Shown: positions 28,565-37,558 of the stretch, piece after piece
Layout: the number at the start of each line of letters is the position of its first letter
Position numbering within the stretch: the stretch's first letter is position 1
Translations under genes and position numbers: made by a program
The notes under the pieces: generated by a model
The model's database searches: none
Seen by the model: the letters and a program-made list of their open reading frames with translations, nothing else
What the model was told of the DNA's origin: nothing
Assembly: GCA_965261015.1 (NCBI GenBank)
Contig: CBDHCC010000001.1
Coordinates: 1,713,948-1,777,947, forward strand
Source: CBDHCC01 sp965261015
GTDB taxonomy: Bacteria; Pseudomonadota; Alphaproteobacteria; Sphingomonadales; Sphingomonadaceae
Length of the DNA: 64,000 nucleotides
Reading direction: 5' to 3'

Positions 28565-28942
28565 TCAGGCGGGCGTCTTGGCCGGACGCGGGTCGCGCCG
28601 CTCCTTGATGCGCGCCGCCTTGCCGGTGCGGCCGCGCAGGTAATACAGCTTCGCGCGACGCACGGCGCCGCGGCGCATCACCTCCACGGAGTCCACGTTG
28701 GGCGAGTAGAGCGGGAACACGCGCTCGACACCCTCTCCGAACGAGACCTTACGCACGGTGAAGTTCGAGCCCATGCCGCGGTTCGACCGGGCGATGCACA
28801 CGCCCTCGAAGTTCTGCACACGGCTGCGCTCGCCCTCCACGACCTTCACGCCGACCTTCAGGGTGTCGCCGGGGCGGAAGTCGGGCATGGTCTTGGCCAG
28901 CTTGCCGATTTCCTCGGCCTCGATCGTCTGGATGAGGTTCAT
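28565..28942 (-). CDS. rplS: 50S ribosomal protein L19
   Basis: A 125-residue L19 with the conserved blocks FRPGDTLKVGVKV, RVQNFEGVCIARSNRG, TVRKVSFGEGVERVFPLYSP and RRAKLYYLRGRTGKAARIKE. The protein sits at the 30S/50S interface. The gene follows trmD after 6 bases, the usual trmD-rplS pair that closes the rpsP-rimM-trmD-rplS operon. Here that operon is interrupted between rimM and trmD. Confidence 0.98.
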   Translation of the reverse strand: MNLIQTIEAEEIGKLAKTMPDFRPGDTLKVGVKVVEGERSRVQNFEGVCIARSNRGMGSNFTVRKVSFGEGVERVFPLYSPNVDSVEVMRRGAVRRAKLYYLRGRTGKAARIKERRDPRPAKTPA

Positions 28943-28948
28943 CGCACT

Positions 28949-29677
28949 CTAGTCCTCGTCTGTTCGCCGCGCGCCAGAGGGCGACGGGACCCGAGCGCCA
29001 CGATAGCGCTCCCACAGGTCCGGCCGCCGTGACCGTGTGTCCTCGATCGCGCGCGCCTTGCGCCACGCCGCGATCGCCGCGTGATCCCCCGACCGCAACA
29101 CCTCGGGGATCGCACGTCCTTCCCACAAAGCGGGTCGGGTGTAGTGCGGGTGTTCGAGCAGTCCGTCCTCGAAGGACTCCCGCTCGCCGCTCTCGGCCGC
29201 GCCCATAACATCGGGGAGAAGGCGCACGCAAGCGTCCAGCAGCACCAGCGCCGCCGGTTCGCCGCCGGACAGCACATAGTCGCCGATCGACAGCTGTTCG
29301 ACGCCGCGCGCCTCCAGCACGCGTTCGTCCATCCCCTCGAAGCGCCCGCACACGATCGTGACGCCGGGTCCCGCCGACAGGGCGCGCACCCGGCGCTGGG
29401 TGAGCGGCGCGCCGCGTGGCGTCACCGCCACCACCGGCCCCGCGCCCACCACCGCATCGAGCGCGCGGGCGAGCACGTCCGCCTTCAAGACCATGCCCGG
29501 CCCGCCACCCGCCGGCGTGTCGTCGACCGTGCGGTGCCGGTCGGCTGCGAAGTCGCGCAATTGAACCGCGTTCAGCGACCATCGTCCTTCGGTCAGCGCG
29601 CGTCCCGCCAGGCTTTCGCCCAAAGGTCCGGGGAACATCTGCGGATAGAGGGTCAGGACGGTGGCGACGAAGGTCAT
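28949..29677 (-). CDS. trmD: tRNA (guanine-N1-)-methyltransferase
   Basis: TrmD, 242 residues, makes m1G37 on tRNAs reading CNN codons and so prevents +1 slippage. The SPOUT trefoil-knot motifs are visible: VVCGRFEGMDERV-type segment, LSIGDYVLSGGE, and the C-terminal LLEHPHYTRP. Start chosen at ATG 29677, giving MTFVATVLTLYPQMFPG, the family N-terminus. An open frame upstream is not conserved. It directly precedes rplS. Confidence 0.96.
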   Translation of the reverse strand: MTFVATVLTLYPQMFPGPLGESLAGRALTEGRWSLNAVQLRDFAADRHRTVDDTPAGGGPGMVLKADVLARALDAVVGAGPVVAVTPRGAPLTQRRVRALSAGPGVTIVCGRFEGMDERVLEARGVEQLSIGDYVLSGGEPAALVLLDACVRLLPDVMGAAESGERESFEDGLLEHPHYTRPALWEGRAIPEVLRSGDHAAIAAWRKARAIEDTRSRRPDLWERYRGARVPSPSGARRTDED

Positions 29678-29749
29678 GGGCGCGGCGATAGCACCCGGCG
29701 GCGAAGAAGGCGCTCCCCGCGCGCACGCCGCTGTGTTAGCGGCGGCACC

Positions 29750-30709
29750 ATGTCCGACGACCCCACCCCCTCGCCGCTCGACTGCCTGATCGTGGGCGGC
29801 GGTCCGGCCGGCCTGACCGCCGCGATCTACCTGGCGCGCTTTCACTTGAAGGTGCTGGTCGTGGACGCCGGCGACAGTCGCGCGGCCTGGATCCCGGTGA
29901 CCCGCAACCACGCGGGCTTTCCGGACGGCATCGCCGGCACCGAGCTGCTGGATCGGATGCGTGAACAGGCGCGGCGCTATGGCGCGCGGCTGACCGGCGG
30001 GAGGGTCACCGCTTTGGCGCGGGACGGCGAGCGGTTCCGCGCCACGGTTGGATCAGACGCGCTGCACGCGCGCACCGTCCTTCTGGCGACCGGAGTGACC
30101 AACCGCCGACCGGTCATGTCGGACGAGGTCCACGCCGACGCGCTGGCCCGCGGACTGCTGCGCTACTGCCCGATCTGCGACGGCTATGAGGTGACGGACC
30201 GCAAGGTGGGCGTGATCGGCACGGACGAGCATGGCATAAGGGAGGCCGTGTTCCTGCGCGGCTACACCGCCGACATCACCCTGATCGCGCCGGAAGGCGA
30301 CCACCGGCTGGACGAAGACGACGCGGCACAGGCACGCGCGCTCGGCATCCGGCTGGTGGACGGGCCGTGCGACGGACCGTGGATCGACGGCGACCGCCTG
30401 GCGGTCCCGACGGCCGACGGTGTCGTGGCCTTTGACAGCGTCTATCCGGCGCTGGGGTCCGACATCCACTCGGAACTGGCGGGGCAGGTCGGCGCGTCGT
30501 TGGGCGACGGGGGCTGCCTGCCGACGGACGAGCGTCAGCGCACGGACGTTCCAGGCCTCTATGCGGCCGGCGACGTGGTGCTGGGGCTGGACCAGATCAG
30601 CCACGCCATGGGCCAGGCGGGCGTCGCGGCGGTGACGATCCGGAACGACCTGGCGGAAGACCGGCCGCTGGTGCGAGAGGCGGGCCGGACGACGCTGGCG
30701 TCAGTCTGA
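29750..30709 (+). CDS. NAD(P)/FAD-dependent oxidoreductase, thioredoxin-reductase-like
   Basis: A 319-residue two-dinucleotide-binding flavoprotein. The FAD motif is LIVGGGPAGLTAA at residue 13, the redox pair is RYCPICDGYE (Cys140, Cys143), and a C-terminal LYAAGDVV FAD motif is present. The second nucleotide loop (VGVIGTDEHGIREAVF) departs from GxGxxA/G, so NADPH use may be altered. It is shorter and more divergent than TrxB itself and could be a ferredoxin- or alternative disulfide reductase. It is placed on the opposite strand between rimM and trmD and splits an otherwise conserved translation operon. Confidence 0.85.
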   Translation: MSDDPTPSPLDCLIVGGGPAGLTAAIYLARFHLKVLVVDAGDSRAAWIPVTRNHAGFPDGIAGTELLDRMREQARRYGARLTGGRVTALARDGERFRATVGSDALHARTVLLATGVTNRRPVMSDEVHADALARGLLRYCPICDGYEVTDRKVGVIGTDEHGIREAVFLRGYTADITLIAPEGDHRLDEDDAAQARALGIRLVDGPCDGPWIDGDRLAVPTADGVVAFDSVYPALGSDIHSELAGQVGASLGDGGCLPTDERQRTDVPGLYAAGDVVLGLDQISHAMGQAGVAAVTIRNDLAEDRPLVREAGRTTLASV

Positions 30710-30732
30710 CGCCACCCGTCGGCGCTCGCGCC

Positions 30733-31206
30733 CTACGCCAGCCACTCCGAATCGACGGTGACGGCGTCGCCCTCCAGCATGGCTTCGGCGACGGGCACCA
30801 AGGGCCGGGCCTTGCCGCCCGTCAGCGCCACCTCGATCAGCGGTCCGGCGCCAAAGTCGTGGACCGCCGACACCTCGCCGACCGGCTCGCCGCCCGACCG
30901 CACCGGAAGACCGACCCAGTCGGCGAAGTAGAATTCTCCGTCCTCAAGCGGCGGCAGCGCGGAGCGGGGCACCGTCAGTTCCGTGCCTCGCAACGTCTCC
31001 GCCGCCGTGCGGTCCGCCACTTGGGCGAACCGCGCGATCGTGCCGTTCGACCCCTGGCGCAGCGACGACAGGGTCAGTGCTCCGCCATTGAAGGAGCGAT
31101 AGGGGGACAGATCGTCGGTGAACAGCTTCAGGCGGACCTCGCCCGCCACCCCGTGCGCGCCGATGATGGCGGCCAGGGTGACGGGTCGGTCGGGCGCGGG
31201 GTTCAC
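30733..31206 (-). CDS. rimM: Ribosome maturation factor RimM
   Basis: RimM, 157 residues, helps assemble the 30S head around S19. The N-terminal beta-barrel begins VTLAAIIGAHGVAGEVRLK, and the C-terminal PRC-barrel holds GEFYFADWVGLPV and LVPVAEAMLEG. Translation starts at GTG 31206, overlapping the rpsP stop as GTGA, so the two are translationally coupled. Confidence 0.96.
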   Translation of the reverse strand: MNPAPDRPVTLAAIIGAHGVAGEVRLKLFTDDLSPYRSFNGGALTLSSLRQGSNGTIARFAQVADRTAAETLRGTELTVPRSALPPLEDGEFYFADWVGLPVRSGGEPVGEVSAVHDFGAGPLIEVALTGGKARPLVPVAEAMLEGDAVTVDSEWLA

Positions 31207-31739
31207 CCCTCGGCGGGCTGCTGCGAGGATTCGCCGGTGGTCGTGTCGGCGGTGTCACCGGCGTCCGCGATCGGTGTCGACTCATTGGTGGCGGCCTCGC
31301 CGCCGTCCGTTGGTGCCGCGTCCGTCGGCTCGGGCTCGGCGGCCGGCGTCTCCGGCTCGGCCGCTGGCGCGTTCGCCAGTTCCTTGGCGGCCGCTTCCGC
31401 CGCGGCCAGCTTCTCGGCCCGCTCCTCGGCACGCTCGGTCGCCTTCTCGCCGGGCTTCGCCTTGTTCGGGTTGTTGCGCGCCGCACGCTCGCGCACGCCC
31501 GCCGCGTCCAGGAAGCGCGCCACACGGTCGGACGGCTGCGCGCCCACGCCCAGCCAGTGCTTGGCGCGGTCGGCGTCCAGCGTCACGCGCTTCTCGTCGT
31601 CCTTGGCCAGCAGCGGGTTGTAGCTCCCGATCCGCTCGATGAAGCGGCCGTCGCGCGGGCTGCGCGCATCGGCCACGACGATCTTGTAATAGGGGCGCTT
31701 CTTGGAGCCGCCGCGCGACAGCCGGATTGCAATGGACAT
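31203..31739 (-). CDS. rpsP: 30S ribosomal protein S16 with long acidic C-terminal extension
   Basis: 178 residues, about twice the usual 80-90. The first ~85 residues are ordinary S16 (MSIAIRLSRGGSKKRPYYK, RFIERIGSYNPL). The remainder is a low-complexity tail rich in Ala, Glu, Pro and Thr (for example KELANAPAAEPETPAAEPEP). Alphaproteobacterial S16 proteins often carry tails, and this one is long. It begins with a charged, likely helical Lys/Glu-Ala stretch and is then probably disordered. It is followed by rimM and preceded by ffh in the same direction. Confidence 0.96.
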   Translation of the reverse strand: MSIAIRLSRGGSKKRPYYKIVVADARSPRDGRFIERIGSYNPLLAKDDEKRVTLDADRAKHWLGVGAQPSDRVARFLDAAGVRERAARNNPNKAKPGEKATERAEERAEKLAAAEAAAKELANAPAAEPETPAAEPEPTDAAPTDGGEAATNESTPIADAGDTADTTTGESSQQPAEG

Positions 31740-31765
31740 GGTGTTTCTTCCTTCGTTCTAGTCGG

Positions 31766-33190
31766 TTATCGTGGAAACTTGCCGCCGGGCGGCATCAGGC
31801 CGGGGGGCAGGTCGGGCATGGCACCGCTGGGCAGGCCCAACTGGCTGCCGACGGCCCCCATTCCGCCCTTGCCGAACAGCGCGCCCAGACCTTTGAGGCC
31901 ACCCATCTTTTTGATCTTCTTCATGGCGCCCTCCATCTCCTTGTGCATCTTGAGGAGGCGGTTGACGTCCTGCACCGTCGTGCCGGACCCCTTGGCGACG
32001 CGGATCTTGCGCTTGGCGGTCAGGATGCCGGGCTGACCGCGTTCCTTCAGCGTCATCGAATCGATGATCGCGCCAAGCTGCAACAGCACGCGCTCGTCGG
32101 TGTTCGCGGCCGCGGCCTGCACCTTCTTCATACCGGGGATCATCCCCGCCAGCGCGCCGATGCCGCCCATCGCCTTCATCTGGTTCAGCTGCATCTTGAG
32201 GTCGTTGAGGTCGAATTTGCCCTTGGCCATGCGGCCGGCGAGCTTTTCCGCGTCCTCTTCCCGGATGGTCTCGGCCGCGCGCTCGACCAGGCTGACCACG
32301 TCGCCCATGCCCAGGATCCGGCCGGCCACCCGATCGGGCCGGAAGGGTTCGATCGCGTCCAGCTTTTCGCCGGTGCCAGCGAATTTGATGGGCTGGCCGG
32401 TGACCGCCCGCATGGAGAGCGCCGCCCCGCCGCGCGCGTCGCCGTCCATCCGCGTCAGGACCACGCCGGTCAGCGACACCTGCTCGCCGAACGAGCGCGC
32501 CACGTTGACCGCGTCCTGCCCGGTCAGGGCGTCGACGACCAACAGCACCTCGGTCGGAGAGGCGGTGGCGGATACCGCCCGCATCTCGTCCATCAACTGC
32601 GTGTCGACGTGCAGCCGGCCGGCGGTGTCGAGCATCAGCACGTCGAAGCCCTGCAAGCGGGCGGCGTTCAGCGCACGCTTGGCGATCTCGACGGGCGGCT
32701 GGCCCGCCACGATCGGCAGCGTCGTGACCTCCGTCTGCGTGCCCAGCGTCGCCAGCTGTTCCTGCGCGGCCGGGCGGTTGACGTCCAGCGACGCCATCAG
32801 GACGCGCTTGCCGTCCTTCTTCAGCCGCCGCGCCAGCTTGGCCGTGGTGGTCGTCTTGCCCGATCCCTGCAGGCCGACCATCATCACCACGGCGGGCGGG
32901 CTGACGGCCAGGTTCAGGTCGGCGGATTCGCCCAGCGTGGCGACCAGCTCGTCATGGACGATCTTCACGACCTGCTGGCCAGGCGTGATGGACCGCAGCA
33001 CCTCCTGCCCCACGGCCCGCTCGGTGACCCGGCCCACGAACTCGCGCACCACCGGCAGCGCCACGTCTGCTTCCAGAAGCGCGATCCGCACCTCGCGCAT
33101 GGCCTCGCGCACGTCCGCTTCGTTCAGGGCACCGCGGCCGCGCAGCCGGCCAAAGACTTCGCCCAGGCGATCGCTGAGACTGTCGAACAT
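31766..33190 (-). CDS. ffh: Signal recognition particle protein Ffh
   Basis: Ffh, 474 residues, binds signal sequences and 4.5S RNA and docks with FtsY. The N-domain begins MFDSLSDRLGEVFGRLRG. The G domain has GLQGSGKTTTTAK, the box DVNRPAAQEQL, LDTAGRLHVD and TRMDGDARGGAAL. The methionine-rich M domain starts near residue 325 and ends with a Gly/Pro/Met tail. Start chosen at ATG 33190 behind GGAG; the longer open frame is not conserved. Its receptor gene ftsY lies 2.7 kb away on the other strand. Confidence 0.97.
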   Translation of the reverse strand: MFDSLSDRLGEVFGRLRGRGALNEADVREAMREVRIALLEADVALPVVREFVGRVTERAVGQEVLRSITPGQQVVKIVHDELVATLGESADLNLAVSPPAVVMMVGLQGSGKTTTTAKLARRLKKDGKRVLMASLDVNRPAAQEQLATLGTQTEVTTLPIVAGQPPVEIAKRALNAARLQGFDVLMLDTAGRLHVDTQLMDEMRAVSATASPTEVLLVVDALTGQDAVNVARSFGEQVSLTGVVLTRMDGDARGGAALSMRAVTGQPIKFAGTGEKLDAIEPFRPDRVAGRILGMGDVVSLVERAAETIREEDAEKLAGRMAKGKFDLNDLKMQLNQMKAMGGIGALAGMIPGMKKVQAAAANTDERVLLQLGAIIDSMTLKERGQPGILTAKRKIRVAKGSGTTVQDVNRLLKMHKEMEGAMKKIKKMGGLKGLGALFGKGGMGAVGSQLGLPSGAMPDLPPGLMPPGGKFPR

Positions 33191-33420
33191 CGTCGCCACT
33201 CCTGGGCCCGTCCGGGCCACAACGCAAAGGACGCCGGTGGGCGAAACCTCGCCGACCAGCGTGCGGGTGGGCCGCCCCGACCGGCGCGTTCCACATCCCA
33301 ACGGGACAAAGCCGGTCCTAAAGCAACGCGCACGGTCGGGCAAGCCGCGCGGGCCGGGAGGGCAGGCTTAACCCGATCTCCACGATTGGCTTTCTACCGC
33401 TTCGTCATGGAGATGTGCCG

Positions 33421-35067
33421 ATGAGCTTCCGTTCGCCCCGCGTGGTCGCGCCGGCCGTCGGCCGCGAACGATCGGACGCGCTCGCCGCCACCGGACAGGA
33501 TCTGCTGGCGGGCTTCGTCACCCTGGCGGCCATCGTCCTGTTCGTGACGAACGGAGAGGTCGTGGCGGCCGCGGTGAAGGGGCTGACCGGCCAGGGTTTC
33601 GCCGTGACCGACCGGATGCTGGCCACCGCGGTTGTCCTGAACGTCGCGCTGATCCTGTTCGGCTGGCGCCGCTGCCGCGACCTTCAGCGCGAAGTGCAGG
33701 AACGTCGGCACGCGGAGGACGCGGCGCGCGCGCTCGCCGACGCGGACCCGCTGACGGGCCTCTTGAACCGCCGCTCCCTCCACGTCGAAGGCGAACGCCT
33801 GATCAGCGAGAGCCGCATGGCCGGGCTGGAGGTGGTCGTCACGCTGCTGGACCTGGACAACTTCAAGAACGTGAACGACGCGCACGGCCATTCGACCGGC
33901 GACACGCTGCTGATGCAGGTGGCCGACCTGATCCGCGCGGCCCTTCCCGACGGAGCGCTGATCGCGCGCCTGGGCGGTGACGAGTTCGTCTGCGCGCTCG
34001 CCCTGCCGCCGACCGCCGGCGACCAGCGGTCCGAGGAGTTCGCGTTGCGGCTGGTCCGCGATCTCGCCCGGCCGCTGGTGGTGGACGGCCACACGGTACA
34101 CATCGGCGCGTCCATTGGACTGGCCCGGCTGGAGCCCATGGCGCTGCGGGTGGACGCGCTCGTCCGGCGTGCGGATCTGGCCATGTATGCGGCCAAGCGG
34201 GCCGGTCGGAACCGCTATGCGTGGTTCGCTCCCGACATGGAAACGGACGTGCGAAAGCGCGGCGCGGTGGAACGCGGCATCCGCCTCGGCATCCCGCGCG
34301 GCGAATTCGTCCCGTATTTCGAGCCGCAGGTCGACCTCGCCACCGGCCGCATCTGCGGCTTCGAGGTGCTGGCGCGCTGGAACAGCCCGACCGATGGGCA
34401 GGTCATGCCGGACGTCTTCATTCCCGTGGCCGAAGAGAACGGGTTGATTGCGGCCTTGTCGATGGATGTCGCGCGACAGGCCCTGGTGACCGCGCGCGGC
34501 TGGGACGCGGACCTGTCGATCGCCATCAACATCTCGCCCGTCCAGCTGCGCGATCCCTGGTTCGCGCAAAAAGTCGTCCAGATGCTGGCCGAATGCGGCT
34601 TCGCGCCCGAGCGCCTGGAGATCGAGATCACCGAGACCTGCGTGTTCGAGAACATGGCGCTGGCGGACACCACCATGCGCAGCCTGAAGAATCAGGGTGT
34701 GTCGGTCGCGCTGGACGACTTCGGCACCGGTTTCTCGTCCTTGTCCCACCTGCGCGCGCTGCCGCTGGACAGCATCAAGATCGACCGCGCCTTCGTGGGC
34801 ACGATGGCCGAGAGCGCGAACAGCCTGGCGATCGTGACCGCCATCGCGCGGCTGGCCGAAAGCCTGGACCTGCCGACCATCGCGGAGGGGGTGGAGAACG
34901 CCGACGTGGCGGCGCGGCTGCAGGGGCTGGGCATCGGTCGCGCGCAGGGTTGGCACTTCGGTCGCGCCGCCTCGCTCGCCGCCACGGAACGCCTGTTGAG
35001 CGCGCGGGGCCGCGACGTCGTCGACCGGGTGCCGGCCGTGCCGCACCGGGCTGCCATTCGCGGGTGA
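33421..35067 (+). CDS. Membrane GGDEF-EAL cyclic-di-GMP protein
   Basis: 548 residues. Two membrane helices (about residues 23-45 and 63-82) are followed by a diguanylate cyclase domain with an intact LGGDEFV signature and then a phosphodiesterase domain. The latter has EVLARW in place of EALLRW, NISPVQL, EITET, LDDFGTGFSSL, IKIDRAFVG and AEGVEN, so its catalytic residues appear complete. I see no RxxD inhibitory site in the expected place before GGDEF. The net activity (synthesis or breakdown) cannot be predicted. ATG 33421 has GGAG upstream; a GTG six bases earlier is possible. Confidence 0.92.
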   Translation: MSFRSPRVVAPAVGRERSDALAATGQDLLAGFVTLAAIVLFVTNGEVVAAAVKGLTGQGFAVTDRMLATAVVLNVALILFGWRRCRDLQREVQERRHAEDAARALADADPLTGLLNRRSLHVEGERLISESRMAGLEVVVTLLDLDNFKNVNDAHGHSTGDTLLMQVADLIRAALPDGALIARLGGDEFVCALALPPTAGDQRSEEFALRLVRDLARPLVVDGHTVHIGASIGLARLEPMALRVDALVRRADLAMYAAKRAGRNRYAWFAPDMETDVRKRGAVERGIRLGIPRGEFVPYFEPQVDLATGRICGFEVLARWNSPTDGQVMPDVFIPVAEENGLIAALSMDVARQALVTARGWDADLSIAINISPVQLRDPWFAQKVVQMLAECGFAPERLEIEITETCVFENMALADTTMRSLKNQGVSVALDDFGTGFSSLSHLRALPLDSIKIDRAFVGTMAESANSLAIVTAIARLAESLDLPTIAEGVENADVAARLQGLGIGRAQGWHFGRAASLAATERLLSARGRDVVDRVPAVPHRAAIRG

Positions 35068-35133
35068 TCGCACCGCGCCACGCGGACGTGGCCGCGGTGG
35101 ACAGAGCCGGACCCGCCACCTAGAGCGCCCGCG

Positions 35134-35937
35134 ATGCGCGTCGCTTTCCGCAAGATGCACGGCCTTGGCAACGATTTCGTCGTCCTGGACGCGCGCGACA
35201 CGCCCTTCGAGCCATCCCGGGCGACCCGACGAGCCTTGGCCGATCGCCATCGTGGTGTCGGGTGCGACCAGCTGATCATCCTCGATCGGTCGGAGAGGGC
35301 GGACGTGGCGATCCGCATCTTCAACCCCGACGGCGGCGAGGCGGAGGCGTGCGGCAACGCCACGCGCTGCGTCGCCAGCCTGTTCGACCGACCGGTCGCG
35401 ATCGAGAGCGCGGGCGCCATTCTCCATGCGCGATCCGCCGGGTCCGATGTCGCTGTGGATATGGGCGAGCCGCGCTTCGGATGGGAACAGATTCCGCTCG
35501 CCTTTCCAATGGACACGTCCGCCCTGCCCCTCGCCTGGAGTTCGCTCTCCAAACCGGTCGCGGTCAATGTGGGCAACCCGCACGTCGTCTTCTTCGTGCC
35601 GGACGTGGACGCCGTGCCGCTGGGTCGGCTGGGCCCGGAGATCGAGGGCGACCCCGCTTTCCCTGACCGGGTGAATGTCGGGGTGGCGGCCGTCAGCGAC
35701 GAGGGGCTGGCGCTGCGAGTGTGGGAGCGCGGGGCGGGTCTGACGCTCGCCTGCGGCACGGGCGCGTGCGCGGCGGCGGTGGCGGCGATCCGCGGCGGAC
35801 GCGCGACGTCGCCGGTGCGCGTCACCCTGCCCGGCGGCACGCTGGAGATCGCGTGGCAGGCGGGCGGCACGATCACCATGACCGGCGCGGCCACGCACGT
35901 GTTCGACGGCACCATCGACCTGGAGGCGCTCGGATGA
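35134..35937 (+). CDS. dapF: Diaminopimelate epimerase
   Basis: DapF, 267 residues, interconverts LL- and meso-diaminopimelate for peptidoglycan and lysine. The N-terminus FRKMHGLGNDFVVLD and the two catalytic Cys motifs EACGNATRC (near residue 72) and LACGTGACAAA (near residue 208) are present. The stop overlaps the ftsY start as ATGA, giving a dapF-ftsY-yciB chain with no spacers. The MiaB-like gene often found between dapF and ftsY in related genomes is absent here. Confidence 0.97.
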   Translation: MRVAFRKMHGLGNDFVVLDARDTPFEPSRATRRALADRHRGVGCDQLIILDRSERADVAIRIFNPDGGEAEACGNATRCVASLFDRPVAIESAGAILHARSAGSDVAVDMGEPRFGWEQIPLAFPMDTSALPLAWSSLSKPVAVNVGNPHVVFFVPDVDAVPLGRLGPEIEGDPAFPDRVNVGVAAVSDEGLALRVWERGAGLTLACGTGACAAAVAAIRGGRATSPVRVTLPGGTLEIAWQAGGTITMTGAATHVFDGTIDLEALG

Positions 35938-36866
35938 CGACTTGGCGGGATCGCATGTTCGGCGGGCTGCGCCGCACATCCGAGCGGGTCGGCGACAATC
36001 TGGCCGGCCTGGTGACCAAAGAGCCGCTGTCGGCCGACGCGCTCGACGCGATCGAGGAGGCGCTGATCGCGTCCGACCTGGGACCCGCGACGGCCGCGCG
36101 CATCCGCGACCGACTGGCCGACGGACGCTACGATCGTGAGCTGACGGAGAACGGCATCCGAACACTGATCGCGGCGGAGATCGAACAGGTCCTCGAACCC
36201 GTGGCCCGCCCGTTGCAGATCACCGGCTTTCCCCGCCCGCACGTCATCCTGGTGGTGGGCGTGAACGGATCGGGCAAGACGACCACCATCGCCAAGCTGG
36301 CGCAAATGCTGGGGGAGGAGGACTATTCGGTCCTGCTGGCGGCGGGCGACACCTTCCGCGCGGCCGCGATCGGGCAGTTGCGGGTGTGGGCCGACCGCGC
36401 CGGCGTCCCGCTGATCGCGGGCGCGGAAGGCGGCGATCCCGCCTCCGTCGTGTTCGACGCGGTCAAGGCCGCGACGGCCCAGGGCACGGACGTGCTGATC
36501 GTGGACACGGCCGGGCGGCTTCAGAACAAGCGTGAGCTGATGGATGAACTGTCGAAGATCCGGCGCGTGCTCGGCCGGCTGAACCCCGACGCGCCGCACG
36601 ACACGCTGCTCGTATTGGATGCCACCACGGGGCAGAACGCGCTCTCGCAGATCGACGTGTTCGCCCAGGACGCGGGCGTGACGGGGCTGGTGATGACCAA
36701 GCTGGACGGCACGGCGCGCGGCGGCGTGCTGGTCGCCGCCGCGGCGAAGAGCGGACTGCCGATCCACGCGATCGGCGTTGGCGAGGGTATTGACGACCTG
36801 CGCCCCTTCGCCGCGCGCGATCTTGCCCGCGCCATCGCGGGGCTGCCGGCGGAAGCACCGGCGTGA
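35934..36866 (+). CDS. ftsY: Signal recognition particle receptor FtsY
   Basis: FtsY, 310 residues, docks ribosome-Ffh complexes at the inner membrane. The NG domain is complete: GVNGSGKTTTIAKL near residue 108, AAGDTFRAAAIGQL, DTAGRLQNKRELMDEL, TKLDGTARGGV and GVGEGIDDLRPF. The acidic A domain of E. coli FtsY is missing, which is normal in alphaproteobacteria. It shares ATGA with dapF upstream and GTGA with yciB downstream. Confidence 0.97.
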   Translation: MTTWRDRMFGGLRRTSERVGDNLAGLVTKEPLSADALDAIEEALIASDLGPATAARIRDRLADGRYDRELTENGIRTLIAAEIEQVLEPVARPLQITGFPRPHVILVVGVNGSGKTTTIAKLAQMLGEEDYSVLLAAGDTFRAAAIGQLRVWADRAGVPLIAGAEGGDPASVVFDAVKAATAQGTDVLIVDTAGRLQNKRELMDELSKIRRVLGRLNPDAPHDTLLVLDATTGQNALSQIDVFAQDAGVTGLVMTKLDGTARGGVLVAAAAKSGLPIHAIGVGEGIDDLRPFAARDLARAIAGLPAEAPA

Positions 36867-37489
36867 GCGCACAAAGAGAACGCGCTCCGGCCGGCTGGCT
36901 CGGCTTCGCCATCGATTTCGGTCCGCTGCTGCTGTTCTTCGTGGCCTATCGACTGTCCTCGCCGCAGGACAACCCGCTGACGGCCACCCTGACCGGCACG
37001 GCGGTGTTCATGGTGGCGACCCTGCTGGCGATCGGGATCAGTTGGTGGCGTCATGGCAGCGTATCGCCGATGCTGTGGCTGTCCGCGATCCTGGTCGTGG
37101 GGTTCGGCGCACTGACGCTCTATTTCCGCAATCCAGCCTTCATCCAGCACAAGCCGACCATCATCTATGGCCTGTTCGCCACGGTTCTAGGGCTTGGCCT
37201 CCTTCGCGGAGAGGCTCTGCTGAAACGATTGCTGGCGGCGGCCTATGACGGCCTGTCAGACGAGGGGTGGCACTTGCTTTCGCGCAATTGGGCCTTGTTC
37301 TTCGTAGCGCTGGCCGTGCTGAACGAAGCGCTTGTGGCCACCCTCTCCTTCGACCGGTGGCTGACGGTCAAAGTGTGGGGCGTGACCGGACTCAGCCTGG
37401 CATTTGGCTTGGCCAACCTACCCATGATGATGCGCCACGGTCTGACGGTCGCAGGAGCCGATGAGGCCACGGCACCGCCGAAGAGCTAG
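36863..37489 (+). CDS. yciB: Inner membrane-spanning protein YciB (septation protein A, IspZ)
   Basis: A 208-residue polytopic membrane protein with about five hydrophobic helices. Conserved features include the N-terminal FAIDFGPLLLFFVAYRL and the segment KPTIIYGLFATVLGLGLL, followed by LSDEGWHLLSRNWALFF and TVKVWGV. In E. coli the family affects cell-envelope and septum integrity. GTG start overlapping the ftsY stop (GTGA). The short C-terminal tail is hydrophilic. Confidence 0.93.
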   Translation: MSAQRERAPAGWLGFAIDFGPLLLFFVAYRLSSPQDNPLTATLTGTAVFMVATLLAIGISWWRHGSVSPMLWLSAILVVGFGALTLYFRNPAFIQHKPTIIYGLFATVLGLGLLRGEALLKRLLAAAYDGLSDEGWHLLSRNWALFFVALAVLNEALVATLSFDRWLTVKVWGVTGLSLAFGLANLPMMMRHGLTVAGADEATAPPKS

Positions 37490-37505
37490 GGTCAAACGTC
37501 GACCC

Positions 37506-37530
37506 GGGTCGCCACACGATGGCGACCCGA
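37506..37530. terminator. Hairpin between converging yciB and superoxide dismutase genes
   Basis: A 10-base-pair perfect stem, CGGGTCGCCA / TGGCGACCCG with a CACGA loop, lies 16 bases after the yciB stop and 28 bases after the dismutase stop on the other strand. There is no T run on either side, so it would be a weak or Rho-assisted bidirectional terminator. Confidence 0.45.
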
Positions 37531-37558
37531 TGGCGATCCGGAGCCTATCGCGCGCCGA

